Positions 37,336 through 51,818 of a stretch of DNA of 64,000 nucleotides are shown here, piece by piece; the first letter of the stretch is position 1; every line of letters begins with the position of its first letter. A program made the translations under genes and the position numbers. The notes under the pieces were generated by a model that did not search any database, was not told the origin of the DNA, and worked only from the letters and a program-made list of their open reading frames with translations. Source of the DNA: Aldrovandia affinis (lineage: Eukaryota; Chordata; Actinopteri; Notacanthiformes; Halosauridae); the NCBI GenBank assembly GCA_029706075.1, contig JAINUG010000393.1:1-64000 (forward strand), read 5' to 3'.

Positions 37336-38179
37336 GATTAAAGATGAGTATATCCACACTAGGTACCTCTCTCAGGCAAGTGTACATAACTGACAATTCA
37401 GTACATCTTACATGAGAAAAAAATCACTACATCATGGATTTTTACAGATCAAGGACATCATTGTCCAGTAATTAAAACATCGAACAATCAATGATCCCCT
37501 CTTGTATTTTATTTATTGGGAAGTTTAACACTGAGGATACAAGGCAAACTTTACAATCTCTTTTCAAAAGGCAATTCCACAATAATGGTCCATTAAATCC
37601 ACCCAATGTAAAAGAAAGGTAGATCCTGAAGCAGCACTATCGGAAAAATAAATGGTGAGCTTGAAGTTTGAATCCGTTTTTGATTTAAAATAATGTTTCG
37701 CTTCCGGCAGCCAAATGCTATCGGTATACACTGGACACAGCTCGTACATACAATTGGAGAAATTTTATGAAAACAGATCATTTGCATATACTGTAGCCCC
37801 AACCACTGACTAACAAACAACTTCTATCACTGAATTTTGAACTCTTTGCTCGCTTGGTAGTGCTATTTTAGTATTTACAGTGGGTTTGCTTCCCACAATT
37901 GTCCTCCATTTTCCATGTAAAACTATGCAACAACATAGTCAACGACAATGTCCTCTTAAGACCCCACTGCCATTTTAGAGACAAGAAGACAACAGAGGGT
38001 ACACACAAAAAATTCTGACCCCTGGCCTCATCTTCTCCAACTGCCTGGAGCCATCTGCCTATTGGCTCTGAACACCAAGAGTACACATTTAAAAATAAAT
38101 GACCATCATAATAATAATAAATGCAATACTGCAAAGTGAAGACGGTGGACGAGTGGCTAAAGAACCATCAGTGGTCTGG
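37336..38179. other. Region downstream of sdhaf1
   Basis: Contains the 3' flank of sdhaf1. The nearest - strand ATTTATTATTATT run (38100-38120) may be part of its 3' UTR. No other gene is seen. Confidence 0.45.
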
Positions 38180-38428
38180 TCAGCTTTGCCCCTTGGGCTT
38201 AAGAAAGGCCCCTAGTTGCTTGGTGTTAACGTCTTTCAGCTGCTCAAGTTGCCTCTGGGCACGCCGGAATAGGTACTCTATGTGCATGAAGTCTGTCTTC
38301 GGGATGCAGGCGTTCCGGCGGAACTCGTCGCGGATGCGTGGCAGGAAGCCAGGCTTGTTCTGGCCAGCACGCAGGAACTGACGATACAGAGACAGCACTT
38401 GTTTCTGCAATTTGCTGTGGCGCACCAT
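38180..38428 (-). CDS. sdhaf1: Succinate dehydrogenase assembly factor 1
   Basis: An 82-residue single-exon frame, MVRHSKLQKQVLSLYRQFLR onward. SDHAF1 is a mitochondrial-matrix LYR protein that helps insert iron-sulfur clusters into the SDHB subunit of complex II. The LYR motif is at residues 14-16 (SLYRQF), followed by an arginine-rich helix (RIRDEFRRN) and the family-typical IEYLFRRAQRQLEQLKD and GAFLKP. The opening closely follows human SDHAF1 ([20 protein letters not shown]). It is shorter than the human protein (115 residues), which has an extra unstructured tail. The start is fixed by that alignment. A possible acceptor about 40 nt upstream suggests a non-coding 5' exon, which I cannot place. 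No disabling change is seen. Confidence 0.95.
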   Translation of the reverse strand: MVRHSKLQKQVLSLYRQFLRAGQNKPGFLPRIRDEFRRNACIPKTDFMHIEYLFRRAQRQLEQLKDVNTKQLGAFLKPKGQS

Positions 38429-39137
38429 CGCGTGAGAAAGAGGAGATGGTCAACAGCAGACTAGATAAAGGAAGACAGTATTTTTAAACACAGACATGCT
38501 GACTTTTATAATTATGCAGTTAATTAACGTTAAACAATTCTAAGCATTCTTGGTCGTACATTAACCCAGTATGTACTGTACTGGGACCCACTGTATATGA
38601 TGGTGTTTATTACTCTCTTGATCAATTAAGGATATTGAAAGCATGTGTTTAAGTTATACATTCATACAGTCACGCAGGTTTGACTTGTCATTTGCCCTGT
38701 CATTGAACATTGAGTAATTTTCCACAAATGGTTTAGTTTCAGTGACCAGATGTCCACACACTTCAGCAATTAGGACCTCACTGATTTCACAGTATATAGT
38801 TGAATAAATGAATAAATTCTACCTCTTTCTAAAGGAATATAGAAATAGCTTATATGTAGCGAGTGAGCTCTGGTAGCTAGGCGAGCTAAATCGCAATCTT
38901 GTCGCGTCGAGATCCCGCGGTTCGAAACTCGCTGCGTGCAGAACCAGCCACAGTTACAGTGGTGCCGTGACTCAGATCGTACGACTGATGGTAATGGGGG
39001 TTCTGCGGACTTCCGTGTTTTGCTAAACCTGACTGGCCATTTCCGGTAGACGAGATAACGTTGTTGTTCGATACAAGATGTTTACAGGACAAGGGGTTTA
39101 AGCTATACCCTTCCTCCTATATCCATGACTATGAGGG
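38429..39137. other. Upstream region of sdhaf1
   Basis: No coding sequence is recognised. Around 38868-38935 a tRNA-like B box (CGGTTCGAAACTCGC) may be the head of a degraded SINE. Confidence 0.4.
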
Positions 39138-39345
39138 TACTAACGACATGTTTTTTAAAGTACCTGTGCCTGCTGTCTATTACCTAGCGTTAGCGTTAGC
39201 TGGCTAGTACTAACAACATTTTTTTTAAAGTACCTGTGCCTGCTGTCTAATACTTAGCGTTAGCGTTAGCTAGCTAGTACTAACGACATTTTTAAAGTAC
39301 CTGTGCCTGCTGTCTATTACCTAGCGTTAGCGTTAACTGGTCAGT
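39138..39345. repeat. Three-copy 70-bp minisatellite
   Basis: Three consecutive units of about 70, 70 and 65 bp begin GTACTAACGACAT and contain AAAGTACCTGTGCCTGCTG and TAGCGTTAGCGTTAGCT. They differ by a few bases and T-run length. Confidence 0.9.
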
Positions 39346-40476
39346 TGCTCAATAACAGTTACCTATGTAGATCTATGTTGTCTTCCTCGTTTTTCACCAG
39401 TGTCAAACAGAGACAGGATGACTGCCGATGTTCGCATCAGGGCAGCCTGCCACAGGTCTATGCGAAAGAGCGAGAAGCCCCACAGCCTGAGAGTAGGGAT
39501 AGTTAGCATAAGGTTGATCTGTTCGCGTTCACCATCAGTTCCAGTTCAAGGATGGTAACGCTATGTCAAACTTCTCAACTTCTCACTGCATTAGCCAACG
39601 GGAACACACTTTACATTAGCTGAAATTGTGACTGTAAATAATTAGCCGGAAATGACATCAACAATAACATAGAGCAACTTTTTTTAAAATAATTTCGAAC
39701 GACTTGCCTACATTTATATCGCTTAGCGATAGCTATCGGTTTCAACTAACAGTAAACATTCAGCAAGATAACTTTAGCTAGCGTTAGCTCTTACACCTCA
39801 ATGCTACACACATGATCTCGATAGCTAGCGTTAGCTGGCATCTTAGTAAACTATACCTGATAAATTGAGTTTCATTTTTGACATACCCGTTTGTGCAGAT
39901 ATCACACGAGCTGCCTGTTCTTGGGATTCACTTGAATACACATCAGCAAAAGTAAGCCGTTCCCTTCATTGTAATGCCGATATAATATTTCAAGGTAAAG
40001 ACATTCAGTCAGTACAAATGTTCATGACTTTATGCTGTGTTGATATTGAACTCTCTCGCGCTGGTGTGTTCTTGTGAAGATGAGGAATAACAGACAATGC
40101 CCTCTAGCGTTCTGACTGACTGATCCCATCTAGTTAACTCTACCATTCGAAATAGTCATCTGATCGGGCGTTGTGATTGGACGAGAGGCGTTCCCCGATA
40201 TAGTAACGCCTAGGACGCATATTACCTGTTCACCTGACTTTTTATAATATCACTCCACTAAAATTAGTTTCAATATCATTACAACAGCTAACGCTATCAA
40301 CAATACAGTAAAGTAATTCCGTCTCATGGTGTTCGGGTCAAATCTGATCGCTTTACAACTTTAATAAATCACAAATAGGCCTTATGTTTTCCTCCACACT
40401 AGGCATTTGAACATATAAAATTGCAACACAACAACAGTGATGAGGCTATTACAGCGCACAGACATGAGTGACCAAA
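39346..40476. other. Intergenic, GTTAGC-rich
   Basis: Short GCGTTAGCT and AGCTAGC strings recur (39730-39840), probably drifted repeats. No gene is seen. Confidence 0.45.
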
Positions 40477-40690
40477 GACAGGCTCTGTGTAGGTCAGTAG
40501 GTAGAGCATTGTGCTGACATAGGCTGTCGCTTTGGATAAAAGCGTCTGCTAAATGGCATATATTATATATTATATATTACAACGCTTAGGTTGTGGGTTC
40601 GATTTCCATTAGCACCACATATACTTACAAATGTAGGATATGCATTCATTACTGTAAGTCGCTTAAAAGCGTCCGCTAAATACCATATAT
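40477..40690 (+). repeat. SINE with a second SINE tail inserted between its A and B boxes
   Basis: The A box GTCAGTAGGTAGAGCATTG (40492-40510) is separated from the B box GGTTGTGGGTTCGATTTCC (40589-40607) by an L2 tail, CGCTTTGGATAAAAGCGTC, plus an AT repeat. The SINE then ends with its own tail, AAGTCGCTTAAAAGCGTCC. Confidence 0.7.
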
Positions 40691-42301
40691 TGTATATTGT
40701 TATTATGTTAAAGCCTGGGCAGATCAAGTCGAGGAAGAGGACAGGTGCTGGGACAGGGTTGTGAACAGACTCATACACAGTTATACGGTAAAGTGGAGAA
40801 AACGTCTTAACCCACACTTAAACAATTACATGTTTTAGTGAATGTCACAATCAGACACATAGATCAAAAGAAGACAGATAATGAAATATTCAATATTTAA
40901 TAGGCTACATAAAAAAGGAATCGACTGATATCTACAGAAATTAAGATAGCTCAGGACAAAGCTTGCTGAAAAATATAACTACAAGGACCAGGTAGAGGAA
41001 GAAGAAGTAATCAATTATATTTATAGAATATTTATATTAAACACATAAACAACAGTGCATCATCGGTCCTTTTATTGAGCATAGATTATTATTATACAAA
41101 CAATTTCTTACAAATTGTTACTATGGTTGGAGACCCTGCCTACTGTGCACTGGGGCGCATTGTAGAACTAATCTCAGTTTTCCAAAGATTCACTTTAGCC
41201 AATCTATGTTATCTAATTGTTATTACAATTATTCTGAGGGATACGTTTTTTAAGCAAAGTTATTGTTTGGAGTAGGTCGACATGTTAGTGTGGATTTAGG
41301 AAGTTTATGGTCGGGGCGTGACGGAACTGTGGCTGCATTATATATAGACTTCGGAAAAATGTTGAATATACATTCATCCTCAAATGAATAATATGTCTTC
41401 CTATTTTTGTACATATGCTTCAATACTAACAGTACGTAGGCTAATTAATTATGAATTTATGAAGTTATGTCTATTTTGATGCATTTCAAGATTCACACGA
41501 CAGCTGTTTTAAACACGGAATTCTTATTTCCTTATAGCCTACATGTTATTAGGTTTGGAATGCAACAAAATAAATAAATAAATACAATGTTTCATGTTTT
41601 GTGTTTGTCCCGAAATAAATTTTGTCATTTCTCATATATTTCTTTCATGTGTTAATTACTTAATTACTTGGGGGGAAAAGTACTTGGGGAAGTAATACAC
41701 AAGGGCTATTACAACGCATCAAGTCCTTGATTTACCAATTGTCACTGCTGCGACGCTGATCAATAGGCCTACAATCTGCGCATGACAGTTTCCCAGTCTA
41801 ATTCCACCCTTTAAACCACCCTTTTTACCACCATAAATTGATTTATCATTGGGCAATCTTAACACAGTAACACACACACGTAACTATTTTGGAGAAGACT
41901 CCTTTGTTGGACAGTTTTTCGTTGTGTGATAAAATGTCTGCTTGATCGGACTTGGATAGATTGCAGGCTATTGTATGTCATCACTTATCAACCACGCGTC
42001 AGGATATGCAGGTGTGTCCCCTCTTCTCCCAGCTCATCCCTGTGCTCCTCATCCTCTTTATTTATTTAACCAGGTCTCTTTGATATGATACATGGTTTTA
42101 TGATACATGGTTTTATGACCCATGGTCACGGAAAATGGACCATGGAGCATTCATTTATAACTAAAAGCCCTTTTCTACTTCTGACGTATTATGAGGTAGA
42201 CGAGGAGTAGACGAAACTAGGAAACAAGGAACAAGTCTTGGGACGCAGCCAGAGAGGAGAAGGGGAGGGAACTGCAACAAAAAAAAAGTTAGCCTGAAAA
42301 A
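40691..42301. other. six5 upstream region
   Basis: Contains a duplicated ATGATACATGGTTTT (42082-42116) and an AT-rich stretch. The last 130 bp before the ATG are purine-rich (GGAGAAGGGGAGGGAACTGC) and probably the 5' UTR. No TATA box is obvious. Confidence 0.45.
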
Positions 42302-42996
42302 ATGGCTTCCTTGCCTTCAGAGGCAGGAGCGCAGACGGAGAACACATCGAAAGAGTCTACTTCAGAGCCAGAAAAGCTGAAAGAGGAGTCCCCGAGACCG
42401 GATGAGGTTTCCAAGCAATTGCTTCAAACTTTCGAAGGCTCGGCGCATAACTTCTCAGCCGATCAAGTTGCCTGTCTGTGCGAGGCGCTGCTGCAGGCGG
42501 GCAACGTAGATCGCCTCTGCAGATTCCTCGCCACCATCCCTCCGTCAGCCGACCTGCTACGTGGCAATGAAACCATCCTGAAGGCCCAGGCGCTTGTCTC
42601 TTTTCATCGGGACGATTTCAAAGATCTGTATGCTATATTAGACAGTCACGACTTTCACCCGAGCAACCATGCATTCCTACAGGACCTGTACCTGCAGGCG
42701 CGATACAAGGAGGCGGAGAGGTCGAGAGGGCGCACCCTGGGCGCCGTGGACAAATACAGGCTCCGTAAGAAATTCCCTCTGCCAAAAACCATATGGGACG
42801 GCGAGGAGACGGTGTATTGCTTCAAGGAGAAGTCGCGCAATGCACTGAAGGGATGTTATAAGAGCAACAAGTATCCGACTCCAGACGAGAAGAAACATTT
42901 AGCCAAAGCCACCGGGCTCTCCCTCACCCAGGTCAGCAATTGGTTCAAGAACCGCCGGCAGAGAGATCGGACCCCCTCAGGTACCAACAGCAAAAG
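42302..42996 (+). CDS. six5: six5 coding exon 1
   Basis: Encodes residues 1-231 and two bases of 232: an acidic N-terminus, the whole SIX domain and the homeodomain. Ends AGCAAAAG|GTAGGC. Keeping both DNA-binding domains in exon 1 is normal for SIX4/5 genes. Confidence 0.93.
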
Positions 42997-45900
42997 GTAG
43001 GCTATAGAAAGCTACGTAATTCTCATCAACACACCTTAGCTAAGCGTTAATTGGCAATGTATTATGTCTCTTTCACTTTTCAGCCTACTGTTTTCTTCTG
43101 AAATAGTTTCGGCAATCTAACGTTACAGTTCAAATGTCTGAGATGTAGCAAATGCAACTACTTTCTTCGAAATGTAAAGGATTGACTGCTGGCCACCTTG
43201 GATAATGTTAACCTAGCGATGTTCCTCCGCTTCCAACTCGTAATTAGCCAACAATCTGAAAAAATAGCCATAACAGGCGAAAGTAAGATTTGGCTGAACA
43301 AACATCAGATAAAACAACCAACGTTATCGGTAACTATCATGTCTCGCTAGCTTGCTGTCAAATGCGTCTGACCGAAGTTAAAACTGAAGAAACCGCACAC
43401 AGTTCGGATAAACTAGATTATCTAACTTTAGCTTTCCATTGCAATGATGTGTACCTGATCCAAGACCAGCCGATAGACTGCATAAAAACAGTCTAATGTG
43501 GTTTTTCATTATGGAAGAAACAATTTTCCGATGTCTGACGGATTGAATTAACTTTTGACAGCGGTAGATAGGACTTAACTGCGCTAACTGAGAAGGCAAG
43601 GCGGGTCCTCGGCAATGGGCGGCCAGTCCGAGAACGTGTAGTTTTGTTTTGAAATATGAGCTGCTTGCGCCACGGCCACCACTTGTCTCATCAACATTAG
43701 TCCTGTGAGCTGAAGCGATACGGTGAAAAGTGGAAGACGCCGCAACAGCTGGCCTTCTAATTGGTTCGATATCAGGGGCTGGACAACATCTACGGCTTTA
43801 AAAAACAAAAAAATCATTGGATGCTATATATACATTTTTGTTTCTGGAGCACATTTCATTATGCCTGTAACTGGATCCTACATATGCGGCATTACGATTT
43901 GTTCCTAATTGTAAAAACGACATGGCCATATTTACAGTGGGATTGTGACTCTGCGTGGCCTTGCCCCGCCCACTCGTAGTTTAGCTGACTGCGTACCTGC
44001 CGCCCCAATAATGACGGCAGTGATCATCAGTTGCTAGAATCAATTCTGTTAAGTTTAAACTATGGAAAATGGTAGCAAAATATACTTCTTGGCATTATCA
44101 AACCAAAGGGTTGTTTCTGCTAAATGCTTAAAATGTAAATGGTGCTGTAACAGTTGGTGCTGATACCTAACTATGCTGTGGGGTCACTACTATGGAACAA
44201 AGAAGGCAACAAAATCCAATTTGATAAGAATGTGATTTGGCTGGATTGTCTCTACTGAATGGTAATAATAATAATAATAAACTTTATTTATATGGCACCT
44301 TTTATACAGAATGCAGATCAAAGTGCTTTTACATTTCAGCAAAGAAAACAAATCACACAATCCAAATGGCATAGAGAAAAGCATGTAAGTAAAGCAATTT
44401 AAATAAATAAAATAATGAGTGGATAAAATAAATAATACAAATTATTAAGTGTTGCTAATGATAAGATAGATTAAAAATGTATGTTTTCAGTTACCGTTTA
44501 AAAATGTCAACTGAGCCCACTTCTCTAATATTTTTTGGTAGGGAGTTCCACAATTTAGAGCAGAGTTTCTCTCTCCATAAGGCATGTTGCTAGCTGTGTC
44601 TTGTGCTCTTTTTTTTAGTACACCTGTTGAACGCTATCAAAAGAGGAAACTGGAAAAATGGTCCCTTTGCCTGGTACTGTTAATGTGTTGGGAATAAATA
44701 TGCTCGACAACCTGTCAGGCTCGATTTAATCTGCTGTATTTGAAGAAACGTGTTTTAACAGCCTGGATAGCTGAAAGATTCCAAATCCAAGCATGTCTAT
44801 GCGGTGGGGGAACAGATGTGTCAAGATTCCTTTGTCTCCCATCACTCACAATTGTGTTGTTTACCTCAGTGCTGCCATTTTTTGTGGTGACTATTTGAAC
44901 ATTATATGAAGTCAACATCTGGAGGTGAAAATCCAATGCATACATGAGTTTCATTTACAATAAACTCTATTTGGGGAGCAGCTTTAGCAGAAGCAATACA
45001 AATTAAGAGTGTTTTTCCAAAACTCACTCAGTGGACTGAGTCAGTTTTGATAAACCATATTTTTCAAGGTGGGTATTATTTTTCTGATAAATGGTTAGAT
45101 ATTTGCATATATAGTTTTACTGTTGCAATATTATTCGTAGGCATTTAAGTACTAAAATTAGATTTTTCATGCAAAAAAAACCTCCACCAATTTAAAATAA
45201 ACAAAAATGTTGATTTTCTCAAAATTGGCGAAAGTGGACTGAGGTGAGTTTTGGAAAAACACTCTTCAAATGATGACAGTACCAAATCTTAGCAGGGAAA
45301 GCAGTTGGTAATAGCAAGTGTTTTTGTACGAGATAAAGGTAATTTGCTGGCAGGCAAATTTAACTAAAACCTCACTTCAAATGACTTGGAAGACAACTAA
45401 TATAATTGAGCATATTACATAAGTCATGAACTCTGGTGTAGTCCTCCTAAAAGTATTTATATTCTGGACTGGCGATTCAGAACATTTTTCAGTAGAGCAC
45501 AGTTTTTGGTGCCAATATAGGGGCTTCTCTTATCCATCTCTCAGTGCTGACTTTTGGAGTAATTTTTATTCTGGCTATCAAACCGTGATCACTACGCTTG
45601 ACGGATGCAGTTCATTTTAAGACTTTGTTTGCAAAGTTGCAAATATGCACACTTTACTGATGGGGAATTGTCCAAAGCAAAGAATGCAGATTCAGGCAGC
45701 ATGCACAATGCATAAAAACAGTGTTATTGTTGAGATGTTGTGTGACCATCTCCTTAAGAACTGTATGAAAGCATATTGTCTTTGGCTGCAGTACGCGAGG
45801 GGAAACTGCATATTTTAATCAAACTACAGCGCTGCCAACATTTTTACACGTTCGAATGTTTGGTTAAGCAAATGGTAAAACGTGTATTCCTGTGTATGGT

Positions 45901-48900
45901 GAGTGAGAGAAACCCTGTGTGGATTCCTGTTTCTTATCAGTGAGTTTGTGCAGAAGGCCAGTTAAGGCATACTGTGCTTGTCGCACAGCTCCTAGGCTAA
46001 GAGACCAGTGATTGGTGTGACAGAGGCTAATCCTTCACCCTGGACTGTTAGGATTTGATTTGGGCAGCAGTATAGTGTAGTGGTTAGGGAACTGGACATG
46101 TGACTAGTAAGTTTGCTAGTTCAATTCCCAGGTGGGGCACTCCCTTTATGCCCTTGAGCAAGGTACGTACCCTTGAATTGTTTCAGTTAATATCCAGCTG
46201 TATAAATAGATTGCACAGTGGGTATAAAAGTATTCATAGAAGAAAGAAAAAAAATGCTTAAATTTGACATTATATAGTATTTTGTGTTGATCAGTGGCAA
46301 GAAATCCCAATTAAATCCATTATGATTCCATGAAGTGAGAAAATAAAATGTGAAAAATGGCAAAGGGGGTGAATACCTTTTTATATCCACTTGTATGTAA
46401 ACATTTAGGCCTGGATAAGGGCATCTGCTAAAAATAAGTAATTTAATTTTAAAATGCAAAAGGAAATAAATTAAAATGAGTGATTGTGGGACCTTTTATT
46501 ATTTTCCTCATTCCCCTCCTAAACATTTTTTTTCTCCCACAGCTCTTTACTTTACATGTCTTAACACAGTCCCCCATAAGTTTATCTTTCTCTCCTTTCA
46601 CGCCCCCCCCCGTCTCTCCCTCGCTCACCTTACCCTCTCCTTCCACAGTGAATCTGATGGCAACCACAGCACGGAGGATGAGGCCAGCAGGAGCGGCCTG
46701 GAGGACGTGACCTCTACGGCCTTCTCCCATGGAAACGCAGGCCACACCGTTGCTCCCCTCATCTCCCTGTCTGGCGCCGCCTGCGGCCCAGCGAGCCAGT
46801 TGTTGCTTAATGGTGCCAGCGGCTTTCTCACTACCCAGCAGCCCCTGCTCCTCAACGGGGGCTCGCTGCTGTCGGGACCTGGAGGGGGAGTGATCATTAA
46901 CGGGCTGACCCTAAGCGACGGCCACACCCTCACCCTCAGCCCCGTTACTGCCACCTCCCCGCTGCTGTTCAGCGGGGCGCAGGTCTTACCCAAACCTGCC
47001 GGCACAGTGGATCTCAGCCTGAAAGAGCAGGCTGTCTCTGTTGTTTCCATGACCACGCAGGCCGGCCTCCCCTCCATCGTCCTGAACGCCAGCTTCGGTC
47101 CCTCCCGCTCCACCCCCCTCCTGCCACCAGAGGGCGACAAGGTGGACACCGCTGGGGTCTCAGTCCTACCGATGATGGATTTCCTCAGCTCTCTCGCTGA
47201 ACCAGGGGGCCTGACCATGACTCCCACCTCTGTGTCCTCCTCAGGTGCCTCCTCTACCTTCTCCTCTTCCATTGCCTCCTCCCCCATCTCCCTCCCCTCC
47301 CTGGTCCTGGGGCAGAGCGGGGCACTCCCGGAGGTTGCTGCAGCAGGCCCGGTCAGCTCTATACAGCCCCAGGAGATCATGCTGCTGGCCTCTGGGGCCT
47401 CTCAGTTCACTCCGCACAGCCAGATATGCTCGGTAGTGTTTTCCTCCTCTTCCTCCTCCTCTGGTCCCCAGGTTCTCTCCCTGCCCCAGGTGGTTCCGTC
47501 CATCCAGGCGATGCCCAAGCCGGCCCAGCTTACCCCCTCTGGCTCCCAGCTGTCTCCCTGCCCCCAGTTGGTTCCGGTGGCCCCCGTCACCTCCCCAGGC
47601 CCCATTCATCACTTCCCAGGGCCGATGTTCCACTTGGCCCCCCGTTTGGCCCAGCCCCAGCTACCAACCACATTGTCTATCAGGAGTGAGAGCACCGTAG
47701 GAAAGCCACAGCCAGGGGTGACTGCCCTCCAGCTGGGTGACCAGTCGGCCCTGGTCTCCTCTACGCCAGGTGACCAGTCGGCCCTGGTCTCCTCCACATC
47801 AGGGGACCAATCGGCCTCAGTCATCCCTGACGTCCATTCTGTGCCCCAGAATCAGGTGCTCCATGTGTCTGGCACCCAGATTGCCCCCCTGTCCTCTTCG
47901 ATGCAGGTAGTTCCATTTTCCCAGCCTGGCCAAGTCCCCTCCGCCCAAATTGTCCCCCTGTCCTTGCCCCAGCTCATTCCTGTGCCCTCCATATCCGCTG
48001 CCTCCTCGGTCCCCGTAGCTCTGCCCCAGGTGGTCACAGCTGCCCCCACGTACTCCCTGTGCTCCACCGGGGGCGCCCTCCAGATCCTCACCACCAGCAC
48101 AGCCACAGGCTCCCAGGGGCCCTTCAGGGTGAGCCAGCTGGGGCCCCTGCAGAGTGTGGGTGGCCCTATCTCCAGGGCCCCAGGGGTCCAATTCCTCAAC
48201 CCCAGAGTCCTCCAGCTCCCTGCCTCCTCCACAGGTAAGCTACACGCAGATGCATCAAGAGCTTGCAATTACAGGGATATCTGACATTTCTTTGTGAAAA
48301 ATTAGTTATTAACATGGGAATGCTCTTTGTTGTGTTTTGTTTTTCTACACAACAGATTAAAAACCTAAAATTACCTTTATTCTGTGGTATGAGAAAATGA
48401 TAAAGCTTGGTATCTCAAAACTATTCTATCTGCAGATAGAGCCCTGTAATTCAAACCTCTCGATTTGTTTGCTATTTGCGATGAATCTTTTGTTATTGGC
48501 TTCATGTCAAAGATGCTGCACTGTAGGTCCTGGAAAGATGGGATTTGGCAGGATTTCCTTTTCAAACCAGTAAGACATTCAGAAGTGTGAAGAGAAACCA
48601 AAATGTATGAAATCGGGAAAATTATTGGTGGAAGTTACTACATTCCTGACTTAAACAGAAGTCTACAGACATTCTGTATTTACTGGAGTGGGTTTAAGAT
48701 AACCGATACATCTGCCGATATCAAATATTTTGAGCTAACAAACAAACAAACAAGCATAAATCTAAAACAAAGGATACTAGTCAAAATGAAATAAACATGT
48801 GCAAACACAGTGCTCTATACATTAGAACAAAGAGGGTCATATCAGTAATAGTATTATGCTCTGAGTTTAGTATTGTGCTCTGTGTTTAGTATTGTGCTCT

Positions 48901-51786
48901 GCGTTTAGTATTCGAGGGTTTAGTGCGTAAGGGGCGCAAGTGCGCCACTTTTACAGGAGAGCAAAAACTAAATTTGCATGATTGTATTTATTTCATTGTC
49001 ACGTTTAAAAAAAAAAAGATTACCTTTTATTATTTAAATGTTTAAAAAAAGAAATGAAAAAAAGACATCGTAACATTCAGTTTTTATGTAAAAAAGCACT
49101 TACGCCTTTTTTGTGCTGACATTTCACACTCTTTTCTTCATTAAAAAGGGCCTAAGTGCTATAAAGGAGAACAGTGTAACTTTGTAACACAGGCATGTTT
49201 TCTTTACACCCCAAAATAAGTTTAGCAACTAAATTCAAGAACTTTATCATTTTTGTTTATTCTTAGTTAATCAACATACTATTTAATTTAAAAAATCTTT
49301 CAGTAGTCCTAGTATGCAGTGTGCACAGTTTGACACGTGGAGTGAAGTAATTTCATTCTAACCATCATAAATATTTATATAACAAAAAGAACATTAAAAT
49401 GTATATTAATTTCATATTTTCAGCATTACAGGCATTCAAAGGTAATGTTTTGAGTCGAGTATACAGTGCTTTAAGTACAGTATCATGAAACGGGAATCTG
49501 CAACTTTGTTATTCAGCTTATTGCAATTGCAAAATGCTTTTTTCCCTTTGAGTTCATCTGGCTTTGCTCAACTACTTCTTGTAACTGTCTTAAGTGAACT
49601 GTGTGAGCCTATTAGGCCTAATTTCCAATGTTAAAAGAGTGGTAGACCTGCTCATAAGCTTGTGTTGTGCTTCCTTTTAGAACATAAGAATACATAATGA
49701 CGAGAATGGGCCGCTCAGCCCATCTAGGCTCGTCATGTCCTAATCTAAAGAGTATCTATTACTGCTTGGACTTGAATAGCCCAAGTGTTTCTGCCTCTAC
49801 TAAGCTGTTCCAGGCATTGACAACTCTCTGTATAAAGAAAAACTTTATATCTAAAACTAAGTATCCATGCCAAAATTGCCTTTAACTAATATACACCTGT
49901 GGCCTCTTGTTCTGCTAACTGAACTTATCTTTAAAAATCTTTAGTAGTTCACTTTGTTAATCCCTTTTAGGAATCGAAAAACTCAAATCAAATCCCCCAT
50001 AAATCTCTGTTTGCTAAACTTAAATAGATTGAGCGCCTTAAGTCTATCCTCATAACTTTGACCTTTCGTACCAATTTAGTTTTTCTAAAAGCAACTTTTT
50101 CAAGAGCTTCTATATCTTTCTTGTAGTGTGGTGGTCAGAACTACACACAGTACTCTAAGTGAAGTCTGACAAAGGCATTATATAACATTAATATAGCGTC
50201 CTTTGATTTATACTAAATCGTTTTTGTACCCCAGCATCCTGTTGGCTTTTTTCACTGCTGTACAGGCACGTGCACAGATAGGGCCCAAGGGGGGCATGAG
50301 CCCCTGCCCTTTTGCCCTCAGAGTCAAAAAGTGCCCTTTTTTTGGCTGATGTTAATTGTATTTTATTTTTTCTTTATTTGTTTTTGAAATTCTATCAAAT
50401 ATAAAGAGGGAAATGTATAGTAGTATCCACAAAAAAATACACCTTATCAATTTAAAAAGTACGCTTTCCAACCCCCCCCCGCCTTCCAAATGGTTTTGTC
50501 TCAATCAATCAATCAACATCGCATCTTCCGACATTCCGAATGCAACTTGTCATGAAAAGCACCGCATCCCCAGCCTCAGTTCGGTTACGGTGAATGATAT
50601 CACTCAGGTAGGCACTGTTTTAATTATGAAACCACAACAACACTTACTTAATTTTTATGTTATATATCCGTAAAAAAAACTATGAAGTAGGTCAGTAGGA
50701 CTTGCCACCTTCACGCTGTGATTTCGTCATTACTAGCCTCAGTACTCGCGAGCAAATAAGCTAGTCTAATTATCATTAAAACAACGTTATCTCCGTCATG
50801 CAGGACAACTTACAAATATGCAATTAATTTCTGAAGCAAGTAGTTACGTTTTGCATAGTTTTGCTAGTTTAGTGTAGTTTTCATGACCAGTTGCATTCGG
50901 AATGTCGGAAGATGCGATGTTGATTGATTGATTGAGACAAAACCATTTGGAAGGTGGGGGGGGGGTTGGAAAGCGTACTTTTTAAATTGATAAGGTGTAT
51001 TTTTTTGTGGATACTACTATACATTTCCCTCTTTATATTTGATAGAATTTCAAAAACAAATAAAGAAAAAATAAAATACAATTTTCTCCCCGGCTTCGTG
51101 GCACCTGCCCGGAGCTCACCTGCCCCAGAGTCAACCCCCCACCCCTGCCATGTGTTAGCCGGATGCCGCTGGCCCAGACCCTAGCTGCTGGTTCCATCCC
51201 CCGCCCTGTCCTGGTATCTGGAGGGATGAGGTCCACCCCACTCCTACACTTAGAATGCCCTTCCAGTGGTCTGTTAAGCCACATGAGCCTCAAGGACTAT
51301 TTGTGTTGTTTTTCTCTGTATCCCACAATTTTCCAGGAGTTCATCTCGACCACCTTTTAAGGGGTCAGGGAATAATTTTCCAGTCTCCCACATTGGCTCC
51401 AATGGTTTTCTGGTTTTTTGATTCCCTCTGGAAAATGCCAATTGTGAAGCGCTGTGTGACAACCTGTTTGTAAATGGCGCTATACAAAAATAAAGATTGA
51501 TTGATTGATTGATAGTCACTCCCTTTTCTTTATAGCCAGTTTTCTAAAAGCGTGATGTTTAAAAGTGTATTATTGTTTGGGCATGTAGCAGTGTGTTTCC
51601 CTGTTCAAATAAAAGTTTCAATCAATCAATCAATCCATTTCGATTGGGAAATAAGAAGCAGCATAAACACTGCTAGAAGAGGCAAATACACCTGTCTCCA
51701 ATGAAAGGCAAAATACTTATCACCTCCCTTACCCTGGATCAGTTTTTCAGCCATATGCATAGATATATAAGAGTGTGTTTAAGTAG

Positions 51787-51818
<32 letters not shown>
